Positions 25,019-35,431 of a DNA stretch of 64,000 nt are shown here, piece after piece. Origin of the DNA: Marinomonas foliarum (GTDB taxonomy: Bacteria > Pseudomonadota > Gammaproteobacteria > Pseudomonadales > Marinomonadaceae). The DNA lies in NCBI RefSeq assembly GCF_003337275.1, contig NZ_QPJQ01000011.1:1-64000 (forward strand). Direction: 5' to 3'. The translations under genes and the position numbers were made by a program. Position 1 is the first letter of the stretch, and every line of letters starts with the position of its first letter. The notes beneath the pieces were generated by a model. That model was not told the DNA's origin, made no database searches, and was given only the letters and a program-made list of their open reading frames with translations.

Positions 25019-26545
25019 ATGACGGAATCATCAAGTGAAAAACTGATCGAAGTTTTGCGCAAGGCCGTTTCTAGAACCAGTATGTTGGCCGAAGGAAATG
25101 ACCCTAAACTGGATTCCGTTGTACGCCAAATTCGTTTGGCAATCACCAAAGGCGCCAATGCCACTGAAATACAAGCAGTGCTCAATGACGCAGAACCTCT
25201 GCTTATTCAAAGTGATGAGGCTCAATTGGCTAGAGCAAAACAAGTCCGAAACTGTTTACAAGAACTGATCGACCTTCTTGAGCAACAAGAACAGAAAAAC
25301 GTTCCGCAAAATGAAAAAAAACAACTAGAGGCCCAAATACGCATGCATTGGCAGGCGTCTTCACAATGGCCAGGACTATTAAAAGGCTTTCTATCCTTAG
25401 CCGAAAAGACCTTATCTCAAACTGATTCTAATAAGCCTAAAAGCTCATTTTTTAAGAGTTTCTTCAATTCTAAGACAGATACTGCCGTCTCAAAAAATGA
25501 TCATGAAGTCATGGGAGAAATAAGCCATACTCTTGCTGGCTTAATGAATAACTTAATGCTTCCAAGCCATTACGATGATGATATTGCCGACCTTAAAAAA
25601 GCATTAGTAGGTAACAAAAACCTACAACAACTGCCCGCTCTGCTTGATGAAATCATCAACTTGATCATGGTCGCCATAGGGAAAACCCAAGAAAATTTAA
25701 CGAACTATCTAAATCAGCTAAATAAACAACTTGCCAGTATCAATGATTCGATCAGTAACAGCTATAACTCTCAAAAGAATTTGTCTGAAAGCCGCGAAGG
25801 CTTTAATACAAGACTACAAATGCAAGTTACAGACACCTCTCAGGCCGTACAAGATGCCAGCGATTTAGACAGTCTGAAATCCCTTATCAACGAGAAAATG
25901 ACAACGATTTCAAGCACCATGACTGAGTACCGTACTCAAATGCTGGAACAAGAAAAGCACGCTAATCAGTCTATTACTCAGCTTAAAAATAAAGTCACAA
26001 GAATGGAGAAAGACACCGCCTCATTGCGCTCTTTACTACAAGAAAAGCTTGCTCAAGCGATGACTGATTCATTGACAGACTTGCCCAATCGCACTGCGTA
26101 TCAAGATGCCATTTTACCCCTTTGCAAAATCATGCAAAAAACACAAAAACCGATTTGTTTAGCGGTTTGTGATATTGACCATTTTAAAAAGGTCAATGAC
26201 ACTTGGGGGCATCTTGCTGGTGATAAAGTACTGCGCCTTGTTCCCAAGCAAATACGCAGCATCTTATTAAAACAAGACCACATATTTCGTTATGGTGGCG
26301 AAGAATTCGTTATCATTTTTCCAGAAGCAAACATTGAGCAAGCTATCCAGCGCGCTGAAGCGATACGCCTTGCCGTTGAAAAAACCCCTTTCAACATGCA
26401 AGGTGAGCCAGTATCGATTTCGGTATCAATAGGTGTGGCAGAACTTAAGCCACAAGAAGACCCAGAATCTTTATTTTCCCGTGCAGACAAACAGCTTTAT
26501 CTGGCCAAAGAATCTGGTCGAAATCGTGTCATGGCACACAAATAG
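25019..26545 (+). CDS. Diguanylate cyclase with long N-terminal coiled coil
   Basis: A 508-residue cytoplasmic-looking protein. Residues 1-345 are helical with heptad-rich stretches (about 220-345) and no membrane segment; the GGDEF domain fills about 350-505 with DSLTDLPNR, DIDHFKKVND and the active-site GGEEF at 426-430. The auto-inhibitory RxxD site is LKQD here, so product inhibition through it is not expected. Makes the second messenger c-di-GMP. Follows dsbA by 15 bp. A coiled-coil GGDEF protein near dsbA also exists in Pseudomonas (DgcP, polar); orthology is likely but not proven. Confidence 0.92.
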   Translation: MTESSSEKLIEVLRKAVSRTSMLAEGNDPKLDSVVRQIRLAITKGANATEIQAVLNDAEPLLIQSDEAQLARAKQVRNCLQELIDLLEQQEQKNVPQNEKKQLEAQIRMHWQASSQWPGLLKGFLSLAEKTLSQTDSNKPKSSFFKSFFNSKTDTAVSKNDHEVMGEISHTLAGLMNNLMLPSHYDDDIADLKKALVGNKNLQQLPALLDEIINLIMVAIGKTQENLTNYLNQLNKQLASINDSISNSYNSQKNLSESREGFNTRLQMQVTDTSQAVQDASDLDSLKSLINEKMTTISSTMTEYRTQMLEQEKHANQSITQLKNKVTRMEKDTASLRSLLQEKLAQAMTDSLTDLPNRTAYQDAILPLCKIMQKTQKPICLAVCDIDHFKKVNDTWGHLAGDKVLRLVPKQIRSILLKQDHIFRYGGEEFVIIFPEANIEQAIQRAEAIRLAVEKTPFNMQGEPVSISVSIGVAELKPQEDPESLFSRADKQLYLAKESGRNRVMAHK

Positions 26546-26703
26546 AAAGGACAAAGCAGTACCAGAGCCTTGCCGTCGGGGTTACAATAACCACATATAC
26601 AATACAGCACTTTACCGAGTGACTATTTGCACACTATAGAAACGTAAGTAGGGCTGAAAACTAGATATAGGCGTGCGACGCCGCCATTAGGATGAAGTAG
26701 TTT

Positions 26704-27459
26704 ATGCAAGACGATCAGAAAAAAACCACCGACTTTGGTTTTAAAGAAATCCCCACCGATGAAAAAGTACAAGCCGTCGCGCAAGTTTTCCATTCCGTAG
26801 CTGCAAAATACGACATTATGAACGATCTAATGTCTGGCGGCATTCACCGCCTATGGAAGCGTCACACCATCAGTCAATCAGGTGTTCGTGCAGGCAATTG
26901 TGTTCTAGACATTGCTGGCGGCACAGGAGATTTAACCCTTAAGTTTTCACGCCTAGTCGGTAGCCAAGGCCAAGTCATCCTAGCCGACATCAACGACTCA
27001 ATGCTAAAAGTAGGCCGTGACAAGCTGGCAAACCAAGGCATTGTAGGCAATGTAAAATTTGTACAGGCGAATGCAGAAGCTCTCCCCTTCCCTGATGATA
27101 CATTCGACTGTATCACCATTGCTTTTGGCTTGCGCAACGTAACAGACAAATCCAAAGCGCTAGCGTCTATGTATCGTGTATTAAAACCAGGCGGTCGTTT
27201 ACTGGTATTGGAGTTTTCTAAACCTGAATCAGACCTTCTTTCACAAGTTTACGATCAGTATTCTTTCCGTCTCTTACCTGCGATGGGGAAACTAATTGCC
27301 AACGATGCTGACAGCTACCGCTATCTAGCCGAATCTATTCGTATGCACCCTGATCAAGAAACGCTAAAAGGCATGATGGAAGAGGTTGGTTTTGAACGAG
27401 CAAGCTACCAAAATTTAACTGGCGGCATTGTAGCGCTTCATAAAGGGTTTAAATTCTAA
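26704..27459 (+). CDS. ubiE: Ubiquinone/menaquinone C-methyltransferase UbiE
   Basis: A 251-residue SAM-dependent enzyme that C-methylates the benzoquinol (and naphthoquinol, if made) ring. SAM motif [16 protein letters not shown] (about 67-82), the family signature [17 protein letters not shown] and [12 protein letters not shown] are intact. First gene of ubiE-ubiB-hisE-tatABC. In E. coli and Pseudomonas ubiJ lies between ubiE and ubiB; here only 2 bp do. Confidence 0.97.
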   Translation: MQDDQKKTTDFGFKEIPTDEKVQAVAQVFHSVAAKYDIMNDLMSGGIHRLWKRHTISQSGVRAGNCVLDIAGGTGDLTLKFSRLVGSQGQVILADINDSMLKVGRDKLANQGIVGNVKFVQANAEALPFPDDTFDCITIAFGLRNVTDKSKALASMYRVLKPGGRLLVLEFSKPESDLLSQVYDQYSFRLLPAMGKLIANDADSYRYLAESIRMHPDQETLKGMMEEVGFERASYQNLTGGIVALHKGFKF

Positions 27460-27461
27460 TC

Positions 27462-29105
27462 ATGTTAACCAGTGCTTTCCGTTTAATACGCATTCTATTT
27501 ACGATTGTGCGCTTTCGCCTTGATGTGTTTATTCCCTTTGCTCTTTTGCCTTGGTATATCCGCTATACATTGGGGGCAGTTTGTTCAATCGGCCGCAAAC
27601 GCGCTAGCAAAAATAAAGGTGAACGACTGCGCCTTGCGCTAGAGTCTCTTGGCCCTATATTCGTTAAATTCGGACAAATTCTTTCAACAAGACGAGACCT
27701 GCTTGACGACGACATCGCCGATGAACTGGTAAAGCTTCAAGATAAAGTACCTGCATTTCCAGGACATATTGCTCAAGCCATTGTTGAAAGAGATCTTAAA
27801 GCTCCCGTAGCCCAGCTTTTTGCCGAGTTCGATACTACTCCGCTTGCATCCGCATCTATTGCACAAGTACACACAGCAAAGCTACACAGCGGTGAAGAGG
27901 TTGTAGTAAAAGTTATTCGGCCAAAAATCGAAATAACCATTAGTAAAGATATAGGCCTACTTTATACATTAGCCCACCTTGTTGCCAATATGAGCGCCGA
28001 CGGTAAACGCTTAAGACCCGTCGAAGTAGTGACCGATTATGAATACACCATTCTAGACGAACTTGATTTAGCCAAAGAAGCCGCTAACACAGGGCTACTA
28101 CAGCGTAATTTCACTAACTCTGAATTGCTCTATGTACCTCAGGTTTATTGGGATTATAGCCACCGTAATGTCATGGTTATGGAGCGTATCTCAGGAATCC
28201 CTGTTGCAGACATTGCCGCTCTAAACAAAGCCAATGTAGATATGAAATGTTTGGCTGAACGCGGTGTCGAGATCTTCTTTACACAAGTTTTTTCTCACAG
28301 TTTTTTCCATGCAGATATGCATCCAGGTAACATATTCGTGGATGTGAGCAACCCGCAAAAACCTAAATACATTGCGATAGACTGCGCCATAATGGGCAGC
28401 CTAGATGATGCAGATAAAAACTACTTAGCACGTAATTTATTGGCATTTTTCCAGCGCGATTATCGTATGGTGGCGGAACTTCACGTGGAAAGTGGTTGGG
28501 TTCCAAAGGGCACTCCAGTGCATGCATTCGAATCAGCTATTCGTAGCGTTTGCGAACCAATGTTTGCCAAACCACTTAAAGACATCTCTTTTGGTCAAGT
28601 CCTTATCGGCTTATTTCAAACAGCGAGACGCTTTAATATGGAAGTGCAGCCGCAGTTGGTTTTGCTAGAAAAGACATTGCTGAATATCGAAGGATTAGGC
28701 CGTCAGCTTTATCCAGACTTAGACCTTTGGGTCACCGCGAAACCTTTCCTTGAACGCTGGATGCGCGAACAAATGGGGCCAAAACGGGTAATGGAAGAAG
28801 TTCGCAAGCAAGCCCCTCAATGGGCTGGCCAACTACCACAGATTCCAAACTTAGTTTTTACCGCATTATCACAAATGTCACATCAAGAAGAGCGTATGCA
28901 AGCGCAAACAGATGCCATCGCGCAACTAGGCAAGGAACTGAAAAGTAGCAGACAAGGCTTACCTTTCCGGCTACTTGGCGCATTAAGCATTGGGGCAGCT
29001 TGGTTTATTACCGATCCAGTATCTTTAAAGCATTTAGAAGTTGCCGATGTTACTAGCCTTGGGCTGTTTCTAGTTGGCCTATACTTACTTGTCTTAAAAC
29101 CGTAA
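27462..29105 (+). CDS. ubiB: Ubiquinone biosynthesis ATPase/kinase-like UbiB
   Basis: A 547-residue ADCK/UbiB-family protein required for ubiquinone synthesis, probably as an ATPase that helps lipid intermediates reach the Ubi complex. The KxGQ motif is in [28 protein letters not shown] and the catalytic-loop-like [10 protein letters not shown] follow. Two C-terminal membrane helices (about 505-545). Starts 2 bp behind ubiE, so translation is likely coupled. hisE follows at 16 bp. Confidence 0.97.
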   Translation: MLTSAFRLIRILFTIVRFRLDVFIPFALLPWYIRYTLGAVCSIGRKRASKNKGERLRLALESLGPIFVKFGQILSTRRDLLDDDIADELVKLQDKVPAFPGHIAQAIVERDLKAPVAQLFAEFDTTPLASASIAQVHTAKLHSGEEVVVKVIRPKIEITISKDIGLLYTLAHLVANMSADGKRLRPVEVVTDYEYTILDELDLAKEAANTGLLQRNFTNSELLYVPQVYWDYSHRNVMVMERISGIPVADIAALNKANVDMKCLAERGVEIFFTQVFSHSFFHADMHPGNIFVDVSNPQKPKYIAIDCAIMGSLDDADKNYLARNLLAFFQRDYRMVAELHVESGWVPKGTPVHAFESAIRSVCEPMFAKPLKDISFGQVLIGLFQTARRFNMEVQPQLVLLEKTLLNIEGLGRQLYPDLDLWVTAKPFLERWMREQMGPKRVMEEVRKQAPQWAGQLPQIPNLVFTALSQMSHQEERMQAQTDAIAQLGKELKSSRQGLPFRLLGALSIGAAWFITDPVSLKHLEVADVTSLGLFLVGLYLLVLKP

Positions 29106-29121
29106 CATGTGAGAGACTATA

Positions 29122-29454
29122 ATGAAATCTGATGTATTGGCTGAATTAGCAGCCACTCTAGAAGAACGTAAAACCGCAGCAGCTGACTCATCTTATGTTG
29201 CCAGCCTACACGCAAAGGGATTAAATAAGATCCTAGAAAAAGTCGGCGAAGAAAGCATTGAAACCATAATAGCAGCGAAAGACGCTGTTATCTCGGGCGA
29301 TAAGTCGGATTTAATTTATGAAACCGCAGACCTTTGGTTCCACACGCTTGTCATGTTATCTCACCTAGACATTGGCCCAGATGCTATTCTTGATGAGTTA
29401 GCTCGTCGTTTTAACTTATCTGGGCTTGACGAAAAAGCCAACAGAAGTAACTAA
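29122..29454 (+). CDS. hisE: Phosphoribosyl-ATP pyrophosphatase
   Basis: A 110-residue MazG-fold enzyme for the second step of histidine synthesis (PR-ATP to PR-AMP). [19 protein letters not shown] and [16 protein letters not shown] carry the Glu/Asp metal ligands. Monofunctional. In Pseudomonas hisI (PR-AMP cyclohydrolase) sits between ubiB and hisE; here the 16-bp ubiB-hisE gap leaves no room. The three his genes elsewhere in the window are at 19321-21435. Confidence 0.96.
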   Translation: MKSDVLAELAATLEERKTAAADSSYVASLHAKGLNKILEKVGEESIETIIAAKDAVISGDKSDLIYETADLWFHTLVMLSHLDIGPDAILDELARRFNLSGLDEKANRSN

Positions 29455-29470
29455 ACAGCAGGAGTAATCT

Positions 29471-29689
29471 ATGTTCGGTGGTATCAGTATTTGGCAATTA
29501 TTAATTGTCTTGGCAATTTTAATACTCATTTTCGGCACGAAGAAATTGAAAAACCTAGGTTCTGATCTAGGCGGTGCAGTAAAAGGCTTTAAAGAAGCTG
29601 TCGACAAAGACAGTGACGAAGAAAAAGAGAAAGACGCACAGCATAAAGTTATCGATGCTGACACAAAAAAAGACGATAAGAGCGCCTAA
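29471..29689 (+). CDS. tatA: Twin-arginine translocase subunit TatA
   Basis: A 72-residue pore-forming Tat subunit: short N-terminal membrane helix (about 5-21, [19 protein letters not shown]), FGTKKL hinge, amphipathic helix (about 25-44) and an acidic/Lys-rich tail. Exports folded proteins with twin-arginine signals. AGGAG ribosome-binding site. First of tatABC. Confidence 0.96.
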   Translation: MFGGISIWQLLIVLAILILIFGTKKLKNLGSDLGGAVKGFKEAVDKDSDEEKEKDAQHKVIDADTKKDDKSA

Positions 29690-29692
29690 ACT

Positions 29693-30091
29693 GTGTTCGA
29701 TATTGGCTTTTCAGAACTTCTTGTTGTCTTTGTTGTAGGTCTGCTTATTCTTGGGCCTGAACGCTTGCCCCACGCTGCAAAAACAGCGGGGCTTTGGGTT
29801 CGTAAAATCCGCCGCAGCATAGGTTCAGTGCAGAGAGAAATTAATGCACAGTTGGACCATGAAGAACTGCAGCAAAAAATTACCGAAACCAATCAACGCC
29901 TATTAAAAGAAGGCCAAGCCATTCAAAACACCATCACACCTTATCCAGAAGAATATAAGGCGAAAAACGACGCAGTGCCTGAAACAGAGATGCAGCCCCT
30001 CAAAGCAACACCAGAAGCGGCAAGCGATCCTACAGAGCAAGGAAAAGCAGACCAAAAAGACATTGCAGCGGATACGACAAACCAACGTTAG
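29693..30091 (+). CDS. tatB: Twin-arginine translocase subunit TatB
   Basis: A 132-residue Tat receptor component, GTG start at 29693, 3 bp after tatA. MFDIGFSELLVVFVVGLLILGPERLPHAAKTAGLWV has the Glu8 and GPERLP hinge typical of TatB rather than TatA, then an amphipathic helix and a polar tail. Acts with TatC to recognise signal peptides. Confidence 0.95.
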   Translation: MFDIGFSELLVVFVVGLLILGPERLPHAAKTAGLWVRKIRRSIGSVQREINAQLDHEELQQKITETNQRLLKEGQAIQNTITPYPEEYKAKNDAVPETEMQPLKATPEAASDPTEQGKADQKDIAADTTNQR

Positions 30092-30162
30092 TGACATCCT
30101 TATCATTGTAAGTTGGATAACTTCTTCATACCTTTCACATTACGGCGGATATAAGACGCATT

Positions 30163-30936
30163 ATGAGCACTGATTCTTCAAATCAAGCCCCATTGGTTGC
30201 TCACCTGATTGAGCTGAGAAACCGTTTATTAAAATGCGTTGTTGCTATTCTGGTTCTTTTTGTTGGCTTATATGCGTTTGCTAACGACTTGTACTTGATC
30301 GTATCCGAGCCTTTGCGTTTATTATTGCCTGCTGGCAGCTCACTCATTGCTACCGAAGTCGCATCACCGTTTCTGGCTCCACTCAAGCTAACGTTTGCAG
30401 TGTCTGTTTTGATCTCTGTTCCATACACGCTATTTCAAGCATGGTCTTTCATCGCACCAGCGCTGTATAAGAACGAAAAACAAATTGCCATTCCCTTGCT
30501 CATTTCCAGTATTTTTCTGTTTTATGCTGGGGTTTTGTTTGCTTACTTTGTCGTTTTACCACTCATTTTTGGCTTTTTTACCACGGTAGGGCCTGGCGAA
30601 GTCACCGTAATGACAGATATTAATAACTACCTAAATTTTGTTTTGAAGTTGTTTTTTGCTTTTGGTGTTACCTTTGAAATCCCTGTCGCCACGTATCTAC
30701 TAATTAAAGCTGGCGTCACCACAGTGGCGACACTATCAAAAAAACGCCCTTATATTTTCTTGGGTTGCTTTGTCGTTGGGATGCTAATCACCCCACCAGA
30801 TATTTTTTCACAGACCTTACTTGCGATCCCTATGTGGATGCTCTTTGAACTGGGCCTGATTGCTGGGCGCACGGTAAAAGTCGTCGTCGATGGGAGTGAA
30901 GAAAATGAAGAAGAGGCAACGGATAGAGCGAGCTAA
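30163..30936 (+). CDS. tatC: Twin-arginine translocase subunit TatC
   Basis: A 257-residue inner-membrane protein with six helices; HLIELRNRLLKC near the N-terminus is the conserved cytoplasmic signal-binding motif and FxxFGxxFE appears as FFAFGVTFEIPVA. Last gene of tatABC, 71 bp after tatB. Convergent with dtd. Confidence 0.96.
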   Translation: MSTDSSNQAPLVAHLIELRNRLLKCVVAILVLFVGLYAFANDLYLIVSEPLRLLLPAGSSLIATEVASPFLAPLKLTFAVSVLISVPYTLFQAWSFIAPALYKNEKQIAIPLLISSIFLFYAGVLFAYFVVLPLIFGFFTTVGPGEVTVMTDINNYLNFVLKLFFAFGVTFEIPVATYLLIKAGVTTVATLSKKRPYIFLGCFVVGMLITPPDIFSQTLLAIPMWMLFELGLIAGRTVKVVVDGSEENEEEATDRAS

Positions 30937-30978
30937 GAGACTCATCATTATTACGAAACGCTGAGTCATCTGCTATTT

Positions 30979-31413
30979 TCAATTTAACATAAATGTCACA
31001 GGACCATCGTTGGTAAAAGACACCTTCATATCAGCCCCAAAGCGCCCTGTTTCAACTTTATCGTACTGAGCGCGCACTTGATTAACAAAATCGTTAAATA
31101 GCCTCTCACCCTCTGTAGGAACCGCTGCAGTAGAAAACCCAGGCCGAAGGCCTTTCTTAGTTTCTGCCGCCAAGGTAAATTGCGACACCAGCAAAACACC
31201 GCCACCTACCTGCTGAACATTAAGGTTCATTTTGCCATCTTGATCGCTAAACATGCGGTACTTTAATAGCTTGTCAGCTAGACGCTGGGTATCAGCTTCT
31301 GTGTCGCCTTTTTCGATACCCACCAGCACTAATTGCCCGTGATCAATTTCACCTATCGTTTCCCCATCTACGACCACACTGGCACCCAATGCCCGCTGCA
31401 CTAATACCTTCAT
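30979..31413 (-). CDS. dtd: D-aminoacyl-tRNA deacylase
   Basis: A 144-residue dimeric proofreading enzyme that frees tRNA from D-amino acids and mischarged glycine. MKVLVQRALGASVVV at the start, SQFTLAA in the active centre and the cross-subunit Gly-cisPro in TNDGPVTF are intact. Lies behind the typA terminator on the same strand and probably has its own promoter. Confidence 0.96.
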   Translation of the reverse strand: MKVLVQRALGASVVVDGETIGEIDHGQLVLVGIEKGDTEADTQRLADKLLKYRMFSDQDGKMNLNVQQVGGGVLLVSQFTLAAETKKGLRPGFSTAAVPTEGERLFNDFVNQVRAQYDKVETGRFGADMKVSFTNDGPVTFMLN

Positions 31414-31471
31414 GGCTTACCTCTTTTTTCTCTATCTACCGGAACCTATCACTTTAACAAAGCCCAGATAA

Positions 31472-31494
31472 AACAAAAGCGCCCGAAGGCGCTT
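31472..31494 (-). terminator. Terminator of typA with UUCG tetraloop
   Basis: On the minus strand AAGCGCC-TTCG-GGCGCTT (31494-31477) followed by TTGTTTT: a 7-bp stem with the very stable UUCG loop, 64 bp behind typA. Confidence 0.88.
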
Positions 31495-31557
31495 CTGTCG
31501 CTCACGAATTCATTTGCATGAATTCATTTGCTGCTGCTCTTTATAGAATAGCGAGTA

Positions 31558-33378
31558 TTACTTACGACCAGCGCGTTTACGCTCGTTTTCAGTCAATAAT
31601 TTCTTACGAACACGGATGCTTTCTGGTGTTACTTCTACCAATTCATCGTCTTCGATAAACTCAAGCGCTTGCTCAAGAGTGTGGCGAATCGGTGGAGTCA
31701 ACGTCAATGCTTCATCAGTACCAGAGGCACGCATGTTAGTTAACGCCTTACCTTTAACTGGGTTAACCGTTAAATCATTATCGCGTGAGTGAATGCCGAT
31801 AACCTGACCTTCGTATACTTCAACCGCGTGACCCAAGAACAAACGACCACGGCTTTGTAGGTTAAACAAAGCGAACGCTGCTGTTTTACCAGTAACCATA
31901 CTGATCAATACACCGTTCTGACGACTACCAACATCACCATCTTTTACTGGACCGTAATGATCAAATACGCTGGTCATGATACCAGAGCCAGATGTCAATG
32001 TTAGGAACAAGCCACGGAAGCCAATCAAACCACGAGAAGGCGTCATGAATTCTAGACGAACACGACCCTTGCCATCTGGTTCCATGTTAGTTAACTCAGC
32101 TTTACGCAAGCCAAGCTCTTCCATGATAGAACCTTGGTGTTGCTCTTCAACGTCGATAACGACTAACTCAAATGGTTCTTGAATTTTTCCGTCAACAAGC
32201 TTTTGAACCACTTCAGGACGAGAAACCCCCATCTCAAAGCCTTCGCGACGCATGCTTTCAATCAATACAGAAAGATGAAGCTCACCACGACCAGATACGA
32301 TAAATTTATCTGGCGTTTCGCCTTGACGAACACGTAAGGCTACGTTGTGGATAAGCTCTCGATCAAGACGATCAGAGATATTACGAGTCGTAATATATTT
32401 ACCTTCTTTACCAGCGAACGGGGAGTCATTCACCATGAAGGTCATGCTTACTGTTGGTTCATCTACAGATAATGCAGGAAGCGCTTCAACACACTCAGGA
32501 TTACATAATGTGTCAGAAATACTTAGACCATCGATACCTGTGATACAAACAATATCTCCAGCAGAGGCTTGGTTTGTATCAACACGAGCTAGACCGTGGT
32601 AGCCCTTCACGTTTAGGACTTTACCTTTACGCTCTTTGCCATCTGCCGATTTAACAATCACTTGTTGGTTTGGAGACAACAAGCCACGAGTAATACGACC
32701 AATACCGATAACACCAACATATGCATCGTAATCCAATGCAGAAACCTGCATTTGGAACATACCCTCTGGATCAACATCAGGCACAGGCACGCTGTCGACG
32801 ATCATTTGGTAAAGAGGCGTCATGTCTTCCGCCATATTTTCTGGATCATCACCAGAAATACCATTGATTGCAGACGCATAGATAACAGGGAAATCTAATT
32901 GCTCTTCTGTTGCACCAAGGCTGTCGAACAAATCAAAAACCTGATCCATAACCCAATCAGGACGAGCACCTGGGCGGTCAATTTTGTTGATAACAACGAT
33001 CGGACGAAGACCACGCTCAAATGCTTTTGATGTTACGAAGCGAGTTTGTGGCATTGGACCATCAACGGCGTCAACTAACAAAAGTACAGAGTCAACCATA
33101 GACAATACACGCTCAACCTCACCACCGAAGTCGGCGTGTCCAGGTGTATCAACGATATTAATACGGTAGTCGTGCCACATAATTGACGTGTTTTTCGCCA
33201 AAATTGTGATGCCACGCTCTTTCTCTTGATCGTTCGAATCCATGATTCGCTCAGAACCTAGGTCCTTACGATCAAGTGTTCCAGATTGGCTTAGTAGCTG
33301 GTCAACCAAGGTAGTTTTACCATGGTCAACGTGGGCAATAATAGCTACATTACGTAACTTATTGATATCATTAGACAT
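31558..33378 (-). CDS. typA: Ribosome-associated GTPase TypA/BipA
   Basis: A 606-residue translational GTPase that helps 50S assembly and stress and cold adaptation. G1 AHVDHGKTT (about 15-23), G3 [12 protein letters not shown]4 NKIDRPGAR, then the EF-G-like beta-barrel and the TypA-specific C-terminal domain. Length is the family norm (E. coli 607). The 248-bp gap to thiI upstream carries its promoter. Confidence 0.97.
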   Translation of the reverse strand: MSNDINKLRNVAIIAHVDHGKTTLVDQLLSQSGTLDRKDLGSERIMDSNDQEKERGITILAKNTSIMWHDYRINIVDTPGHADFGGEVERVLSMVDSVLLLVDAVDGPMPQTRFVTSKAFERGLRPIVVINKIDRPGARPDWVMDQVFDLFDSLGATEEQLDFPVIYASAINGISGDDPENMAEDMTPLYQMIVDSVPVPDVDPEGMFQMQVSALDYDAYVGVIGIGRITRGLLSPNQQVIVKSADGKERKGKVLNVKGYHGLARVDTNQASAGDIVCITGIDGLSISDTLCNPECVEALPALSVDEPTVSMTFMVNDSPFAGKEGKYITTRNISDRLDRELIHNVALRVRQGETPDKFIVSGRGELHLSVLIESMRREGFEMGVSRPEVVQKLVDGKIQEPFELVVIDVEEQHQGSIMEELGLRKAELTNMEPDGKGRVRLEFMTPSRGLIGFRGLFLTLTSGSGIMTSVFDHYGPVKDGDVGSRQNGVLISMVTGKTAAFALFNLQSRGRLFLGHAVEVYEGQVIGIHSRDNDLTVNPVKGKALTNMRASGTDEALTLTPPIRHTLEQALEFIEDDELVEVTPESIRVRKKLLTENERKRAGRK

Positions 33379-33626
33379 TTATAGTTCTCTGCATTTAGCG
33401 TGAGCAAAAAGATATACCGCCGCTTGATACGGGCAGGCATGCTCTTCAAGCGTCTAGGATCTTGGTGCGGGGTAAAATTCGCGCAATTGTACCCTTATAT
33501 TGATCAATATCCCATTAAAGTGACAAAAAAAGTCCACAAAAAATACTTCAATAGGGTAAAAAGCGCATTCGAATAAAAACGATAACATTCATATACTACA
33601 AAAATGCTACCGTTTTTTAGTACTTA

Positions 33627-35078
33627 TTACGGTAGGTAAACACCTACATTTTCATGTCCTTTTCCTAATAAAAAAGAAGCATGCATACGACTCATGACAC
33701 CTTTACCGCAATATAATAAATGCGTCACATCTTTATCTAAATCAGCCCAATTCGTTTCTAGCGAAAAAAACGGAATCACTTTGACTGGACGTCCACTCAC
33801 CTTTAACGGTCGGTTGCTTGCTTCATCGGGATGACGAATATCAATAATCACTTCATCACCAACCGGCATGCGCACAACAGGCACTTCACCTTGATATTGC
33901 TTAGACACATCATCCATCACATTTTGAATAGACATAATCTGTGCATTCTCAATGGCGCTTTCTAGTACAGCAAAATCAAAATTGGACTCTTGCTTCTCTA
34001 CACGGTGCATTTTAGCTCGCGTCGTTGGTTTCACCGAAATAACGCCACAAAATTCAGGCATACTTGCAGCAAAAGGCGCAGTACCTATTTCGATGGCCTT
34101 ATCTATAATGACCTGTTTATTTGTGGTAATCAAAGGACGAAGCACCAACTCTTCTGTCACTTGGTCAATTACTTTTAAATTCATTAGAGTCTGGCTAGAT
34201 ACTTGGGCAACGCTCTCGCCCGTCACCAAAGCCTTCGCCCCCACTTCAGGCATTAACTGAGACGCTGCTCGTAACATCATGCGCTTAAGAATCACGCCCA
34301 TTTCGGCGTTATCGACTTTCGTAAGAATCTCTCCAACAACGGCTTCGAAAGGCACAGTAATAAACTTCACATTCAGCGTTGAGCCATATTTTTCCCATAG
34401 GAAATTAGACACTTGCTTTACACCAATCTCGTGAGCATCGCCGCCAAGGTTAAAAAAGCAAAAGTGTGTTTTTAAGCCTCGGCTCATGGTGAGGTAAGAA
34501 CTAACTGTCGAATCATAACCGCCAGACATCAAAGACAGTACACAGTCCTGCGAACCTAATGGGTAACCACCAAGACCTTCTACACGTTGCTCAATCATCC
34601 ACACTCTGTTATCGCGAATATCGATAGGCACCAATACTTCAGGATTCTTTAACCGCACAGCCAAAGCACCACAACGTGCTTTAAGACAACCACCAATATG
34701 GCGCTCAGCGTCCACCGACGTGAAGTCATGATGACCTACTCGTTTAACTCGAACAGCAAACACAGCATCTTTGATAACATCACCATAAGAAACTATGGCT
34801 TGCTCAACAATGTCATCTAGATCAACTAAAGGGAATTCACGTACGAATTGAAAGTGTGCGATACCAGCAATGTTCGATAGCGCTTCGGTAAACTCTTCCC
34901 GTAATTCATCCTTATCAGAAAACACTTCGATGAAGTCCCAGTTACCAGATACGACGACGTCAGCATCATGCTTTTTTAGAACCAACTTAACATTGTGTCG
35001 AAGCTGCTTAATAAAAGCTTTTCGAACAGGACGACTTTTAATAGTGATTTCTGCAAAGAACTTAACAATAAATTTCAT
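33627..35078 (-). CDS. thiI: tRNA 4-thiouridine synthase / sulfur carrier ThiI
   Basis: A 483-residue enzyme from ATG 35076-35078 (MKFIVKFFAEITIKS); the frame is open 42 codons further up without family likeness. It makes s4U8 in tRNA and hands sulfur to thiamine synthesis. THUMP domain (about 60-165), PP-loop SGGYDS at 185-190, Cys344 in PEFCGV and the rhodanese domain with Cys457 in YCGKGVMS; Cys344 and the last Cys match E. coli ThiI Cys344/Cys456. Divergent from glnA. Confidence 0.96.
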   Translation of the reverse strand: MKFIVKFFAEITIKSRPVRKAFIKQLRHNVKLVLKKHDADVVVSGNWDFIEVFSDKDELREEFTEALSNIAGIAHFQFVREFPLVDLDDIVEQAIVSYGDVIKDAVFAVRVKRVGHHDFTSVDAERHIGGCLKARCGALAVRLKNPEVLVPIDIRDNRVWMIEQRVEGLGGYPLGSQDCVLSLMSGGYDSTVSSYLTMSRGLKTHFCFFNLGGDAHEIGVKQVSNFLWEKYGSTLNVKFITVPFEAVVGEILTKVDNAEMGVILKRMMLRAASQLMPEVGAKALVTGESVAQVSSQTLMNLKVIDQVTEELVLRPLITTNKQVIIDKAIEIGTAPFAASMPEFCGVISVKPTTRAKMHRVEKQESNFDFAVLESAIENAQIMSIQNVMDDVSKQYQGEVPVVRMPVGDEVIIDIRHPDEASNRPLKVSGRPVKVIPFFSLETNWADLDKDVTHLLYCGKGVMSRMHASFLLGKGHENVGVYLP

Positions 35079-35187
35079 AGGGATTGTGGTTTTTACCGGA
35101 TATTTATAAAGGCGCACAGTATAAAGAAAAGACATTCGATACGAAAACGCTAAATTCGCACCAAAACAACACAAAACACAAAAAATC

Positions 35188-35202
35188 GCACCACAAAAGT
35201 GC
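35188..35202. promoter_or_regulatory. NtrC box upstream of glnA
   Basis: GCACCACAAAAGTGC fits the NtrC consensus GCAC-Y-N5-R-GTGC perfectly. Its centre is about 140 bp upstream of the predicted sigma-54 start site, as in enteric glnA. Confidence 0.75.
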
Positions 35203-35231
35203 AATTACAGTTTTTATCGCCCTCTCCATGA

Positions 35232-35246
35232 GCCACAAATAAGTGC
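35232..35246. promoter_or_regulatory. Second, weaker NtrC site upstream of glnA
   Basis: GCCACAAATAAGTGC keeps the right arm GTGC, with a degenerate left arm. Its centre is 44 bp (about four helical turns) from the first site, the same face of the DNA, at about -97. Confidence 0.5.
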
Positions 35247-35309
35247 AATTTATAAGTGAGAACGTCTATCTATTTGTAAAATATAGAGTTATTGCCTCGC
35301 ACAAATTTC

Positions 35310-35326
35310 TGGCACAAGTTGTGCTT
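35310..35326 (+). promoter_or_regulatory. Sigma-54 promoter of glnA
   Basis: TGGCACAAGTTGTGCTT has the invariant GG (35311-35312), exactly ten bases, then GC (35323-35324), and TGGCAC matches the -24 box fully. The start site should be near 35336, giving a leader of about 95 nt. Confidence 0.85.
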
Positions 35327-35431
35327 AATTCAATTTGATAAATAACTCGACAAACGGTGCTTTGTATTAAATATTAGAGCACCTTTTACAACGAAAAATA
35401 ATTTCGCTTTAACTACGACTGGAGAACAACT

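Larger units (their letters stand above)
35079..35431. promoter_or_regulatory. thiI / glnA divergent control region
   Basis: 353 bp without a gene, holding NtrC-type sites, a sigma-54 promoter for glnA and the thiI promoter. A further NtrC half-site, GCACCAAAAC, lies near 35158. The last 90 bp are the glnA leader with GGAG at 35419-35423. Confidence 0.7.

Noticed and set aside
31505-31532. Tandem gaattcatttgc copies behind typA
   Set aside because: Two short copies only, also a simple palindrome; probably chance or a small duplication.
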